Assembly (NCBI GenBank): GCA_017469745.1
Contig: JAFUFS010000042.1
Location: forward strand, 1 to 46,291
Origin: Bacteroidales bacterium
Lineage (GTDB): Bacteria; Bacteroidota; Bacteroidia; Bacteroidales; UBA932
DNA: 46,291 bases
Direction: 5' to 3'
The notes under the pieces are model-generated. The model made no database searches and was not told the DNA's origin. It was given only the letters and a program-made list of their open reading frames with translations. Shown here one piece after another: positions 1-8,911 of this stretch (its first letter is position 1; each line of letters starts with the position of its first letter). Both the position numbers and the translations under genes were made by a program.

Positions 1-1028
1 CCGTCGTTTGTCCAGAATATCTTGTCAAGGACAAGGCACCGTCCGTTGTAGTTGTTGCTCTTGCAGAAGGCATGATAAATCATCCAGTCCTGGCCGTTGT
101 CATCAGTGAGGATCTCGCCGTTATGGCCGGGTCCCCTGAAAGCCTCAGTACCGGAGAGGATGGTGTTGTCAAAGCTGCTGTCTGTAAGGAGCTTTCCATC
201 GGGGCCGGCATAAGGTCCAAGGACGTTCTTGGAGCGAGCCACAACAATATGATAAGTACTTGCGGCGCCGCTGCAGCAGCTGCCCTTTGATCCGAAGACA
301 TAGTACCAGTCCCCACGCTTGTAGACGTAGGTACCTTCCATATTCGTTCCAATCTTCACCTTCTGTGCACCTTCCTTGATTGAAAGGCCGTCAGATGAAA
401 GCTCAATGGCAAATATTCCTGACTTTGCGCCGAAACTGCCCCAGAAAAGGTACTTATGCTCACCATCATCGAAGAAATTCGGGTCGATGGAATTACCGAC
501 GCCCTGCGTCTCCATGTCGACGAGCATCCCTACATCCGTAAACGGTCCTTCCGGACGGTCGGACCAGGCCACACCGCTGGCAGAGCGGTCAGACTCATCC
601 CAACATCCAAGGGCATAGTAAAGGACGTATTTACCATTGATGTAATTGATGTCAGGTGCCCACAGGCTGCTCTCGCTCACCCATTCAGGACGGTTGAGAC
701 CACCGAAGGCATTACCCAAAGGCTCCCAGTGTACCATGTCCTTTGAACGGTAAACTGGGAGATAAACCACCGTAGGTGTGCCGTTAGTGCCATTCCTTGT
801 TGAATAAACGTAAAAGTAGCCGTCCCTTGCACGATTGTCAATGATGCTCGGGTCAGGGCAGTTATTCGCGATTACTGGATTGGTGTAGAACGGTCCTTCT
901 TCCTCGATGACTTCAGGCTCTTCGCTCTTATTGCCTCCGCATGACGAGACTGCCATGAAACACACGACAAGCATGGCGGCCAAAGAAAAGCGCCATGCAA
1001 GGTCGGGGAAATGGCAGTAAGTCCGCAT
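1..1028 (-). CDS. GH43 family glycosidase lipoprotein (arabinanase-like), 3' end outside window
   Basis: The gene runs off the left edge, so the C-terminus is missing; about 342 codons are visible. The start ATG at 1028 lies 8 bp after the stop of the upstream gene. The N-terminus is a lipoprotein signal with lipobox VSSC (Cys30), so the enzyme is probably anchored in the outer membrane. GH43 five-bladed propeller motifs are seen in order: NCPDPSII (catalytic base Asp59), WAPDINYINGKYVLYYALG, SIDPNFF (the pKa-tuning Asp), NMEGTYVYKRGDWYYVFGS with the general-acid Glu, then KGSCCSGA and RGPGHNGEI. The GSCCSG segment is typical of alpha-1,5-arabinanase-like GH43 members. Substrate (arabinan versus xylan) is inferred. 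It shares an operon with the metallophosphoesterase and faces a rhamnosidase, which fits pectin use. Confidence 0.85.
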   Translation of the reverse strand, partial: MRTYCHFPDLAWRFSLAAMLVVCFMAVSSCGGNKSEEPEVIEEEGPFYTNPVIANNCPDPSIIDNRARDGYFYVYSTRNGTNGTPTVVYLPVYRSKDMVHWEPLGNAFGGLNRPEWVSESSLWAPDINYINGKYVLYYALGCWDESDRSASGVAWSDRPEGPFTDVGMLVDMETQGVGNSIDPNFFDDGEHKYLFWGSFGAKSGIFAIELSSDGLSIKEGAQKVKIGTNMEGTYVYKRGDWYYVFGSKGSCCSGAASTYHIVVARSKNVLGPYAGPDGKLLTDSSFDNTILSGTEAFRGPGHNGEILTDDNGQDWMIYHAFCKSNNYNGRCLVLDKIFWTND

Positions 1029-1036
1029 CGAAAAAA

Positions 1037-2176
1037 CTATCTGAGGATGAACTGCTTGCTGATCTCCTGGGAATCACCGGCATAGAAATCTATGGAGACT
1101 CCGGACTTGGAGACATTCAACTTATAGGAGCCTGCTGCAGGAGAACGGCTGTACTGCTTGAGGCCGGGACGGTACTCGTCGAAGAGTGCCTGCTCGTCCT
1201 TCGGAGCGGAACCGTTGTCAAGGGCAGTAACCTTCTTGCGGAGCTCACCGAATTCTGCAGCGCCCTCGGAGACGACCTCGTACTTGCCGAGTTCTTCCCT
1301 GGACCAAACGCTGTTCATGGTCATCTGGGTGATCCTTCCGCCGTCACCGTACCAGTCGAAGAATTCGGTGGTGTGGATGTGGCCGCAGAGGCAGATGACA
1401 TCACGCTCCGCGAAGAGCTTGCGGAAATGCCTGCGCTGCTCAGTGTCCTTCTCAGAACCATGGTAGAACCAGCGGCAGTTACCACTGTCGTAAGGGAGGA
1501 GAGGTCCGTGGACCACGACGAAAGTATAGCGGGCATCCTTGGTCTCTTCAAGAAGCTTCTCGACCTCGGCATCATCGGGATTGTTGAAATCGATGAATAT
1601 GTAGGCGTCAGGGCCGATGAAGAAATCGAAAGTGGTCTTGGTTATTTCCTTACCAAGTTCCTGGCTCATGCGCTGTGGCATGAACCTGTGGTAGGTCTCA
1701 AGAGCGTCAACTCCACGGATGTCGTGGTTGCCGACTACGGTGACGAAAGGAAGACCTCCGAGCTGGGCTTTGAAATTGTCCATGACATCGGTGAGCATCT
1801 TCTGGTGGACTTCACCCTTACCGCAGTCACCCTGGATAAGGTCACCCATCTGGAAGACCATCCTGGTGTCCTTGTCGATAAGCTGCGAGGCACGCTTTAC
1901 GAGACGGGGGCAGCGTTCGCGCCACATCTCTCCGTTACGTGCAAACTCAGCCCTCTGAACCCTGTTCAGCCACTCTACCTGCTCATTGTAATTGGAATGA
2001 TAGACATCGGCCGGTTCGGTGTCGAAATGAGTATCTCCGAGGATAACGACGGAGTATTTGTCACGCCACTTCCTGCCGCCGGGCTTTCCGTCCGAACCGC
2101 AGGACACAAGACCTGTACCGAGGCTGAGACCGATAGCGCCAGTCGCTGAAAGAGAAAGGAATTGTCTTCTGTCCAT
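1037..2176 (-). CDS. metallophosphoesterase lipoprotein
   Basis: Calcineurin-like metallophosphoesterase of 379 aa. The metal-binding motifs appear in order: GDTHFD, GDLIQGD, GNHD, VVHGPL and CGHIHTTEF. I chose ATG 2176 because it begins MDRRQFLSLSATG, a twin-arginine-like signal ending in lipobox LVSC (Cys26); the longer in-frame start at 2218 adds 14 unlikely residues. It is exported, so its substrate is extracytoplasmic; which phosphoester it cuts cannot be told. It lies 8 bp upstream of the GH43 gene and is probably co-transcribed with it, suggesting a role in handling a decorated glycan, but this is inference. Confidence 0.85.
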   Translation of the reverse strand: MDRRQFLSLSATGAIGLSLGTGLVSCGSDGKPGGRKWRDKYSVVILGDTHFDTEPADVYHSNYNEQVEWLNRVQRAEFARNGEMWRERCPRLVKRASQLIDKDTRMVFQMGDLIQGDCGKGEVHQKMLTDVMDNFKAQLGGLPFVTVVGNHDIRGVDALETYHRFMPQRMSQELGKEITKTTFDFFIGPDAYIFIDFNNPDDAEVEKLLEETKDARYTFVVVHGPLLPYDSGNCRWFYHGSEKDTEQRRHFRKLFAERDVICLCGHIHTTEFFDWYGDGGRITQMTMNSVWSREELGKYEVVSEGAAEFGELRKKVTALDNGSAPKDEQALFDEYRPGLKQYSRSPAAGSYKLNVSKSGVSIDFYAGDSQEISKQFILR

Positions 2177-2362
2177 GTTAAAATAATGTGGTTTTACAAG
2201 TATTCTTCTTTCGCCCAAACGGGGAAAACCATGCTAAATTACGAATTTCTTTATTAATATCAAAATATTCGCATAATTCTACAAAACCTCATTGCAAGCT
2301 GATGCAATGATATTTTGGATTCTAAATCATTACAATTACCGATAAATATCTTATCTTTAAGC

Positions 2363-5300
2363 ATGAAACGAATCTTGCTCCTGTTTTTCGCAGTCGGAAG
2401 CCTGGCTGCACTATCATCTTGTAACAATGAGAATTACATTTCATCCGAAAACATAGCTACGTCCTTCTCCTCCCGACCTCCCCAGAGTTCCTACCCGTGG
2501 GTTTGGTGGCACTGGATGGAGGGCAACATAACCAAGGAAGGAATCCGGAAAGATCTCCTCTGGATGCATGATGTAGGCGTAGGCGGGCTGCATCAGTTCG
2601 ATGCCGGAGGAAGACACACCCCACAGATTGTTGAGGAAAGACTCCCCTATCTGTCCGACAAATGGAAGGATGCTTTCCGCTATGCCCTCGAGCTGACTGA
2701 TTCACTGGGAATTGAAGTGGCAGTGGCCAGTTGTCCAGGATGGAGCTCCACAGGAGGCCCCTGGGTCAAAAGAGAAAATGCCATGAAGAAGCTGGTCTGG
2801 AGGAGCCTCGAGACCGAAGGCGGAGATCTGACGCTCCAGCTTCCTGAACCGTTCACGACTGTCGGGAAATTTCAGGATGTACCTTACGGAGATGCAAAAG
2901 ACATTGAACCATGGTACGAAGACATAGCGGCAGTGGCAGTCAGGCTGCCGGCCAAGGAGCGTAGCCTGGAGGAGCTCGGAGCATCTGCACGGAGTTCCAG
3001 CGGGGATTTCACCCTCGGGATGCTTACGGATGGAAAGCTTTCAACTTTCGACAAAGTCACCATAGATCCCAAGACAGGATGCGGATGGATTGAATATTCC
3101 TTCCCCGCCCCCATCACTTTCAAGGCGGTCACGGTAGCAGGTGAAGCCCTTAGAGGGCGATATATTCCTATAGCGGCGGATGTCCATCTCACCCTTGAAT
3201 GCAGTTCCGACGGAATATCGTTCCGCAAAGTGGCGGACATCCCCGACAATGTCTGCTACTCAATGACGGTCGACTTCCCCGAGACGACAGCAAAGGTGTG
3301 GCGGCTCAGGATCCTGCCTGGAGATGGTGCCGCAGCGAGTCACCACATGATCAGAGAGTTTGTCCTGCACAGCGTGAGCAAGGTCAACCACTCTGAAGAA
3401 AAGGCTGCCTTTGCCGCCCAACACGATTTCATGAGCTTCAGGACTCCGGAAAGCGAAGATGCGATAAAGGACATAGTGATTCTGGATCTTCCGGACAAGG
3501 ATGGCAAGGTGACTGCGTCCCTGCCGGAAGGAAGATGGAGGATCTACCGGTTCGGACAGTCACTCACCGGGAAGAAAAACCACCCAGCCCCTCCCGAGGC
3601 GACCGGGTTGGAAGTAGACAAGCTGGATCCGGATGCCTGGATGGACCATTTCCACAGCTATATGAAAATGTACAAGGAGGCTTCCGGAGGGTTGGTAGGA
3701 CAACATGGAATTCAGTACATACTCACCGACAGTTACGAAGCGGAACAGATGACATGGACTGCCAGGATGGCCGAACAATTCAAGACACGCAAGGGCTATG
3801 ACCTTATTCGGTGGCTTCCTGCCCTGACAGGAGAGATCCTCGAAAGCTCAGGGAAGACGGAGCAATTCCTCTGGGATTGGAGGAATGTGATCGGAGACTT
3901 GTTCGCCGAGAACTATGACAGGATCAACGACATTGTCAAGGAATATGGGATGCGCGGCCGCTACACGGAGGCCCACGAACTCGGACGCCTCTTCGTAGGA
4001 GATGGCATGGACATAAAGATGACGGCGACAGTGCCGATGTCTGCGATCTGGATGGACAACACCCCCACTTCCCACAGCCACTCCCAGGCCAAGATGGACA
4101 TTATGGAGTCGGCTTCGGCAGCCCATGTATTCGGACAAAACATAGCCGCGGCCGAATCCTTCACCGTAAGCGGAATCAAGGGAAGAGCCTACACATATTG
4201 CCCGGAGAATCTGAAATATACTGCAGATGTTGCACTGTCAGCCGGCCTCAACCGCTTTGTCTTCCACGACTCGGCCCACCAACCGCTAGATGATGCACAG
4301 CCTGGTACCGGCTTGTTCCAGTACGGACAATGGTTCAACCGCCACGAAACCTGGGCATCGATGGCCCGGCCCTGGATGGACTACCTCGCCAGAAGCTGTT
4401 TTATGCTGCAGCAGGGAAGATTCGTGGCCGACATCCTCTGGTTCTACGGCGAAGACAATTGCATAACAGGACTCTACGGGATGGAGGGTCCTGAGGTCCC
4501 TGATGGTTATTCCTACGATTTCATAAATCCCAAAGGCCTTCTTGGTGAAATCAGCGTCAGGAAGAAGAACCTGGTCACAAAGTCCGGGATGTCCTACAAA
4601 GTCCTGGTACTAGGGAAGAACTGCCGCAGGATGTCTCTTCCTGTCTTGAGGCGCATCGTCCGCCTTGCCGCCGACGGAATCCAAGTCTGCGGAACCCTCC
4701 CGGAAGAACCGGCCGGGATGAATGACAGCAAGGAGGAATTCGCCAGGCTGCGTGGCAAGCTCTCTGCCCTGATGAATCGAGGGAGTGTCAAAGCTGCTCT
4801 CGAGGCCTCAGGAACCGCGCCGGACTTTACTTCATCCGTGGACAGCGTCAGCTTCGTCCACAGGACGCTGAAGGACATGGACATCTACTGGATAAGGAAT
4901 TTCTCGAAGAAATCAGAAGCAGCCAAAGCCGAGATCACTTTGAGAGCCCCAGGAGGAAAGTTCCTGGAGATCTGGAATCCCGAAGACGGAAGCCGGATCC
5001 TATCACCTGACTTCAAGGTCACCAAGACGGGAATCACGGCCGTCATCGGGATGGACAGAGGCACCGCCCTGTTCCTCGTCGTGAAGAGAGATGGCACTCC
5101 GGCTCCTGCCAAGGCACCTGAACCTGCAAGGGTTCTTGAGGTCAACGGTCCATGGACTGTCAGTTTCAATGACGGCCGGGGAGCTCCCGGACAGGTTGTC
5201 TGGAACGAGCTCGCGGACTGGAGCGCTTCCCCGGATGCCGGAATACGTTACTACTCCGGGACGGCGACATATTCATCGGACCTGATCGTGGAAGGGCCCG

Positions 5301-5599
5301 TGGAAAAAGCGGTGCTGGATCTTGGGTCGGTGAAAAACCTGGCCGAGGTGTCAGTCAACGGGACGGTCTGCGGCACGGCCTGGAAGGCTCCGTTCAAGGT
5401 GTCCATTCCTTCTGGTGTCCTCAAGTCCGGAAAGAACAACCTCAGCATAAGGGTCGCCAACCTTTGGGTCAACAGGATCATCGGGGACCTCCAGCCGGAC
5501 TGTCCTCAGACCTTCACCGTCACTCCACAGAAGTTCTACGACGCAGATTCTCCCCTCCTTTCCTCCGGCCTCCTCGGACCAGTCAATCTTGAATACTGA
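2363..5599 (+). CDS. GH106-like alpha-L-rhamnosidase, lipoprotein
   Basis: A 1078-aa protein from ATG 2363, which begins MKRILLLFFAVGSLAALSSC with the lipobox Cys at 20; the in-frame ATG at 2315 would put 16 extra residues before the signal. The segment PWVWWHWMEGNITKEGIRKD followed by GVGGLHQFDAG is the hallmark start of GH106-type rhamnosidases and their relatives. The middle carries a TIM-barrel-like region (ILTDSYEAEQMTW, YTEAHELG, AESFTV) and the last ~150 residues look like a galactose-binding jelly roll (SVNGTVCGTAWKAPFKV). GH106 enzymes remove rhamnose from pectins such as rhamnogalacturonan. The neighbouring arabinanase-like gene supports pectin side-chain breakdown. Exact linkage is not predictable from sequence. 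Confidence 0.8.
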   Translation: MKRILLLFFAVGSLAALSSCNNENYISSENIATSFSSRPPQSSYPWVWWHWMEGNITKEGIRKDLLWMHDVGVGGLHQFDAGGRHTPQIVEERLPYLSDKWKDAFRYALELTDSLGIEVAVASCPGWSSTGGPWVKRENAMKKLVWRSLETEGGDLTLQLPEPFTTVGKFQDVPYGDAKDIEPWYEDIAAVAVRLPAKERSLEELGASARSSSGDFTLGMLTDGKLSTFDKVTIDPKTGCGWIEYSFPAPITFKAVTVAGEALRGRYIPIAADVHLTLECSSDGISFRKVADIPDNVCYSMTVDFPETTAKVWRLRILPGDGAAASHHMIREFVLHSVSKVNHSEEKAAFAAQHDFMSFRTPESEDAIKDIVILDLPDKDGKVTASLPEGRWRIYRFGQSLTGKKNHPAPPEATGLEVDKLDPDAWMDHFHSYMKMYKEASGGLVGQHGIQYILTDSYEAEQMTWTARMAEQFKTRKGYDLIRWLPALTGEILESSGKTEQFLWDWRNVIGDLFAENYDRINDIVKEYGMRGRYTEAHELGRLFVGDGMDIKMTATVPMSAIWMDNTPTSHSHSQAKMDIMESASAAHVFGQNIAAAESFTVSGIKGRAYTYCPENLKYTADVALSAGLNRFVFHDSAHQPLDDAQPGTGLFQYGQWFNRHETWASMARPWMDYLARSCFMLQQGRFVADILWFYGEDNCITGLYGMEGPEVPDGYSYDFINPKGLLGEISVRKKNLVTKSGMSYKVLVLGKNCRRMSLPVLRRIVRLAADGIQVCGTLPEEPAGMNDSKEEFARLRGKLSALMNRGSVKAALEASGTAPDFTSSVDSVSFVHRTLKDMDIYWIRNFSKKSEAAKAEITLRAPGGKFLEIWNPEDGSRILSPDFKVTKTGITAVIGMDRGTALFLVVKRDGTPAPAKAPEPARVLEVNGPWTVSFNDGRGAPGQVVWNELADWSASPDAGIRYYSGTATYSSDLIVEGPVEKAVLDLGSVKNLAEVSVNGTVCGTAWKAPFKVSIPSGVLKSGKNNLSIRVANLWVNRIIGDLQPDCPQTFTVTPQKFYDADSPLLSSGLLGPVNLEY

Positions 5600-5616
5600 C
5601 TATTTCAATAACTATC

Positions 5617-7293
5617 ATGAAAAAAACCATCTGTCTTATCAGTTCCCTGCTGCTGGCCGGCATGACAGCTACAGCGCAGACATCTCCTTTGTACTATAAC
5701 TCATTTGACGACGCGGCGACAGGCCGTTTAAGCGAGAAGACCATCGACAAGCATAACAACAAATTCCTGTTCGGTCCCGAGTACGCGAAGGGCATCAAAG
5801 GACTGTCCCTGGACATGTCAGAAGATGCGGTCACCAGGGTTCCAGCCGTTGTGGACAGCGTCCTAACTCCTGACTACAGAAAGAGTTTCGCATTCAGCGT
5901 GTGGATCAAGACCAAACCTGGCGCCAGGCAGGGCACTCCGATAATAGGCAACAAGCGCAACTACGATTTCATGCCGCAGGCCCACACAGAGTTCAGGCAT
6001 GTCTGCGATGATGCTGACGGTACCAAATACAACGAATGGGCCATGCCCGGATGGCTGGCAGGAACCACAGAAACCGGAGCCTGGTACTTCTACATCAGTG
6101 ACGGACAGAAACAGTACATCTACTACCCCACCGCCGAGCGCCAGAGGATAAATGACGGAGAATGGCATCTGATCAGCGGATCGGTGGACATGGACAAGAA
6201 GGAAGTCTGGCTCTACAAGGACGGTCGCAACGTCGCAATCATCAACACGGAAGAGATAGATGCCCCTGTGACTGATCTCGCCACCGTCGTGGGAGGATCA
6301 GACGAGTACTGTGAGCCGCCGATCTGGGAGGCCCAGAGGGAATGGGTAGCATTCAACGGATATGTGGACGAGGCAAAACTCTGGAGCAGGGCCATTACAT
6401 CTGAAGAAGTTAGAAATGAATATTCATCCATGCTCCCCGAGAAAATCGAAAAAACTCCGGACTCTGCCCCGACTTCCCTCAAGATCCAGACATGGAACAT
6501 CCTGCATGGAGGTAAGCGCTATGGGGAATATGTCGGATTAAAAAGAGTCTGTGAGGTTCTTGCCGCAGACAGATCTGACATAATCGGGCTGGTTGAAACT
6601 TACGGATCAGGCGCCGTCCTTGCAGACTCCCTGGGCTACTATTACTACCTTATCAGCGACAACCTTTCGATCCTGAGCCGTTATCCAATTGTCTCCACCT
6701 ACAAGTTCTACAAAGCCTTCAAGAGCGGCGGAGTAATGATCGACCTCGGGGGCGGCCAGAAAATCAAAGTCTTTGACATCTGGCTAGACTGGCGCGGCCA
6801 TTCCTACCAGAAGATCGATGTGGAAGAACTCAAGAAAGCCGGCTTCCCGGAACTGGTCGCAGGAGACATCCCCTGCATCGCCTTCGGAGATTTCAACACC
6901 ACATCCCACCTGGACTGCGACTTGAGCCTGAAGAAAAACCAGGAACGGTTCTACGAAGAGACTCAGTCAAGGTTCATGGAAAGCCTCGGATTCACTGACA
7001 GTTACCGTCACCTAAGGCCGGACTACGTGCGCAATCCTGGCTACACCTGGGGAATAACCATGTACAACCGCAAGGAGCAAAGACAGCTCAACAGGGTCGA
7101 TTACATCTACTACAAGGGAGAGGAGTTCATGCCTTTCAACACCGAGATCGTCTGCCATCATCCGGTCTATTGGCCGTCCGACCACGCCAGCCTGATCACC
7201 TGGTTCAAGTTCTACCCCATTAGAACGGATGTCCAGGAATCCGTCCAGGCACCGTCAAAACAAGACAAAAAGACCCGAAAAGTAAAACCTTGA
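5617..7293 (+). CDS. secreted LamG-like domain + endonuclease/exonuclease/phosphatase (EEP) protein
   Basis: A 558-aa protein with a Sec signal peptide (MKKTICLISSLLLAGMTATAQ). Residues ~25-270 resemble a concanavalin/LamG fold (FAFSVWIKTKPG, DGEWHLISGSVD, YVDEAKLWSRAIT). Residues ~290-545 are an EEP domain with the active-site series WNILHGG, GLVETYG, DIWLDWRGH, GDFNT and WPSDHASL. The EEP fold cleaves phosphodiesters; targets range from DNA to sphingomyelin to inositol phosphates, so the substrate is open. It follows the rhamnosidase by 17 bp and is probably in the same operon. The binding domain suggests it docks on a glycan. Its C-terminal tail (SKQDKKTRKVKP) is basic. Confidence 0.8.
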   Translation: MKKTICLISSLLLAGMTATAQTSPLYYNSFDDAATGRLSEKTIDKHNNKFLFGPEYAKGIKGLSLDMSEDAVTRVPAVVDSVLTPDYRKSFAFSVWIKTKPGARQGTPIIGNKRNYDFMPQAHTEFRHVCDDADGTKYNEWAMPGWLAGTTETGAWYFYISDGQKQYIYYPTAERQRINDGEWHLISGSVDMDKKEVWLYKDGRNVAIINTEEIDAPVTDLATVVGGSDEYCEPPIWEAQREWVAFNGYVDEAKLWSRAITSEEVRNEYSSMLPEKIEKTPDSAPTSLKIQTWNILHGGKRYGEYVGLKRVCEVLAADRSDIIGLVETYGSGAVLADSLGYYYYLISDNLSILSRYPIVSTYKFYKAFKSGGVMIDLGGGQKIKVFDIWLDWRGHSYQKIDVEELKKAGFPELVAGDIPCIAFGDFNTTSHLDCDLSLKKNQERFYEETQSRFMESLGFTDSYRHLRPDYVRNPGYTWGITMYNRKEQRQLNRVDYIYYKGEEFMPFNTEIVCHHPVYWPSDHASLITWFKFYPIRTDVQESVQAPSKQDKKTRKVKP

Positions 7294-7318
7294 ACCGAAG
7301 TACCCGTGGTGCTCCTTC

Positions 7319-7334
7319 TTTCGACCTTGCCCGG
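7319..7334 (+). repeat. REP-like repeat, half copy (A)
   Basis: TTTCGACCTTGCCCGG is identical over 16 bases to the 3' half of copy D (from 8892). No matching left arm for a hairpin is visible, so this is a partial copy at the outer left side of the RAYT module. Confidence 0.6.
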
Positions 7335-7370
7335 TGAATGACCTCCCCACCTATCCTGAACACATATTCA

Positions 7371-7412
7371 TTGGGCAAGATACCCCACCATCAAATTCGA
7401 CCTTGCCCGAGG
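7371..7412 (+). repeat. REP-like hairpin repeat (B), left of the RAYT genes
   Basis: Arms GGGCAAG (7373-7379) and CTTGCCC (7402-7408) can pair. The central part CCATCAAATTCGACCTTGCC is shared exactly with copy C on the other side of the transposase gene, where it lies in the opposite orientation. Flanking inverted hairpins of this kind are the usual substrates of REP-associated Y1 transposases. Confidence 0.75.
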
Positions 7413-7460
7413 AAGAGTGAATAATACTGTCTTTGTGTGGCAGAAACCAGGCAAAAACAG

Positions 7461-7468
7461 TAAATTTG
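7461..7468 (+). promoter_or_regulatory. Bacteroidetes-type -7 box for the RAYT gene pair
   Basis: TAAATTTG matches the Bacteroidetes TAnnTTTG element; a start of transcription near 7475 would leave a ~10-nt leader before ATG 7485. No convincing -33 element is seen. Confidence 0.45.
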
Positions 7469-7484
7469 ATGAAACTCATAAACT

Positions 7485-7838
7485 ATGAAAAAGATTCTTG
7501 AAGTTCACCGTTACGGGGAAATGGACATCCGGTTCAACACCGACATCGATCCGATAAAGACCCCACAGGAAATCCCTGACGTAATCTCCCAAGCAGCTTT
7601 CGCAATGGCCACGAAACTCTGGGGTGGTAACGAACAGGCCGTTCTGTCAATGATCCGTGCACTGGCCATTGCCGATTTGGCGATGAGCGTCAACCGGGAA
7701 GAAATGATCCGCTGGCTCGACCATGAATCCAAGGTTCTAGCCGAAGGAATCCGGGATGCCGTAAAGGAATTCAAAAAAACAGGGGGGAAGGTGATGACTT
7801 TCGGCCCAGGTGTCATGCCGAATAAAAAGACCAGCTGA
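7485..7838 (+). CDS. unknown 117-aa protein paired with the RAYT transposase
   Basis: I do not recognise a family. The protein is short, soluble and mostly helical in appearance, with an acidic/hydrophobic middle (AMATKLWGGNEQAVLSMIRALAIADLAMSVNREEMIRWL) and a basic tail (VMPNKKTS). It has no signal peptide or membrane segment. Its stop is 2 bp before the transposase ATG, so the two are almost surely translated together, and both lie inside the flanking REP-like hairpins. The context suggests an accessory or regulatory partner for the transposase, but nothing in the sequence proves it. Confidence 0.75.
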   Translation: MKKILEVHRYGEMDIRFNTDIDPIKTPQEIPDVISQAAFAMATKLWGGNEQAVLSMIRALAIADLAMSVNREEMIRWLDHESKVLAEGIRDAVKEFKKTGGKVMTFGPGVMPNKKTS

Positions 7839-7840
7839 AT

Positions 7841-8761
7841 ATGAGACGGACTGTTTCGCGTCTGATGCCTGATGGAAGTATCAGGTATGTTCAGCCATAT
7901 CATGTCAGTGTCGAAGGCCTGCAAAAGGTTGTACTCTGCAGGGATGAAGAAGACTATGACGCCTTCGTGAAGATTATCTGTGTCTGCGCCAAGAGAAAGA
8001 ACGTGATCGTCATTATTTACGCCGTAGTTTCAAATCACTGCCATGCTGGCATACTCTCTTCCACGCAGTCCGATGCAGATGAATTCGCCCAGGAGATAAA
8101 GCGAATGTACTCAATGTGGTTCAGCCGTAAATACAGGATGCACGGTACGATGAAGAAGGTTGACGTCAAGGCTATTTATCTGGACAGTGACTGGTACGTC
8201 AGGAACGCCCTCGCCTACATCCCAAGGAACGCTCTGGACAATGGCTGCAATGTCAATGACTACCCCTGGTCAGGATACAATGCAATGTTCTCAAGGAAGC
8301 CGGTCGAAAAATGTGGAACAAAGCAAGTCCGGCTGCTACACAAAGCAGAGAAACGCCGTATCATGCATACCGGTGACGACCTGTCAGGAGTAGGTTGGTT
8401 GTTAGACAAGGACGATCACCTGATACCAGGCAGCATCTGTGACAACGAGTATCTGGAGCAGGTATTCAACAACGACCACGATTTCTTTTTGAAGACAGTC
8501 GGAGGCCAGAACTCTCCTGAAATGAAGTTCAAGCTGATAGAGTGTCCGAGGGCCATGCATAGGGACAATGATTTTCTGAAAGTAGCGGAAGAATACTCAG
8601 AAAGATGGTTCCAGACGTCCCTTGACAATCTCTCCAAGGAAAGAAGAATCCGACTCATCCCCTATCTTTTCAGGACCATGAAAACATCTATCCCGCAACT
8701 ATCCAGGGTCTTTGGGATCGGACGCGAGGAACTCTCCGATATCTTGAGGCAGAAACAGTAA
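7841..8761 (+). CDS. REP-associated tyrosine transposase (RAYT, Y1/HUH family)
   Basis: A 306-aa Y1-type transposase related to IS200/IS605 TnpA. The HUH metal-binding motif is SNHCHAG (His66, Cys67, His68). The likely nucleophile is Tyr126 in LAYIPRNAL, matching the YIxxNP segment of RAYTs. The N-terminus (RYVQPYHVSVEGLQKVVLCRDEEDYDAF) and the DYPWSGY segment also fit the family. The C-terminus (TSIPQLSRVFGIGREELSDIL) looks like a helix-turn-helix. RAYTs nick single-stranded REP hairpins, and such hairpins (copies A-D) lie on both sides here. There are no IS200-style TnpB or other cargo. The element appears intact. Confidence 0.88.
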   Translation: MRRTVSRLMPDGSIRYVQPYHVSVEGLQKVVLCRDEEDYDAFVKIICVCAKRKNVIVIIYAVVSNHCHAGILSSTQSDADEFAQEIKRMYSMWFSRKYRMHGTMKKVDVKAIYLDSDWYVRNALAYIPRNALDNGCNVNDYPWSGYNAMFSRKPVEKCGTKQVRLLHKAEKRRIMHTGDDLSGVGWLLDKDDHLIPGSICDNEYLEQVFNNDHDFFLKTVGGQNSPEMKFKLIECPRAMHRDNDFLKVAEEYSERWFQTSLDNLSKERRIRLIPYLFRTMKTSIPQLSRVFGIGREELSDILRQKQ

Positions 8762-8790
8762 CCGTAATTATTCCGATCTTCTTGATCCCG

Positions 8791-8834
8791 CCCCCTGGCA
8801 AGGTCGAATTTGATGGTATGGACTTTGCCCAGGG
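8791..8834 (-). repeat. REP-like hairpin repeat (C), right of the RAYT genes, inverted
   Basis: Read on the minus strand this is a copy of repeat B: TGGGCAA, then ACCATCAAATTCGACCTTGCC in two parts. Its own arms CCCTGGCAAGGTC and GACTTTGCCCAGGG form a ~13-bp stem with one mismatch and one bulge. B and C thus bracket the two genes as inverted copies. Confidence 0.75.
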
Positions 8835-8871
8835 AAAGTGCCTTAAAAAGGTATGAGAAACAGAATTAACA

Positions 8872-8907
8872 GGCAAGGTCCAGGCACTATTTTTCGACCT
8901 TGCCCGG
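8872..8907 (+). repeat. REP-like hairpin repeat (D)
   Basis: A perfect 9-bp stem, GGCAAGGTC (8872-8880) and GACCTTGCC (8896-8904), encloses a 15-nt loop. Its right half equals copy A at 7319-7334 in the same orientation. Confidence 0.7.
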
Positions 8908-8911
8908 AGAA

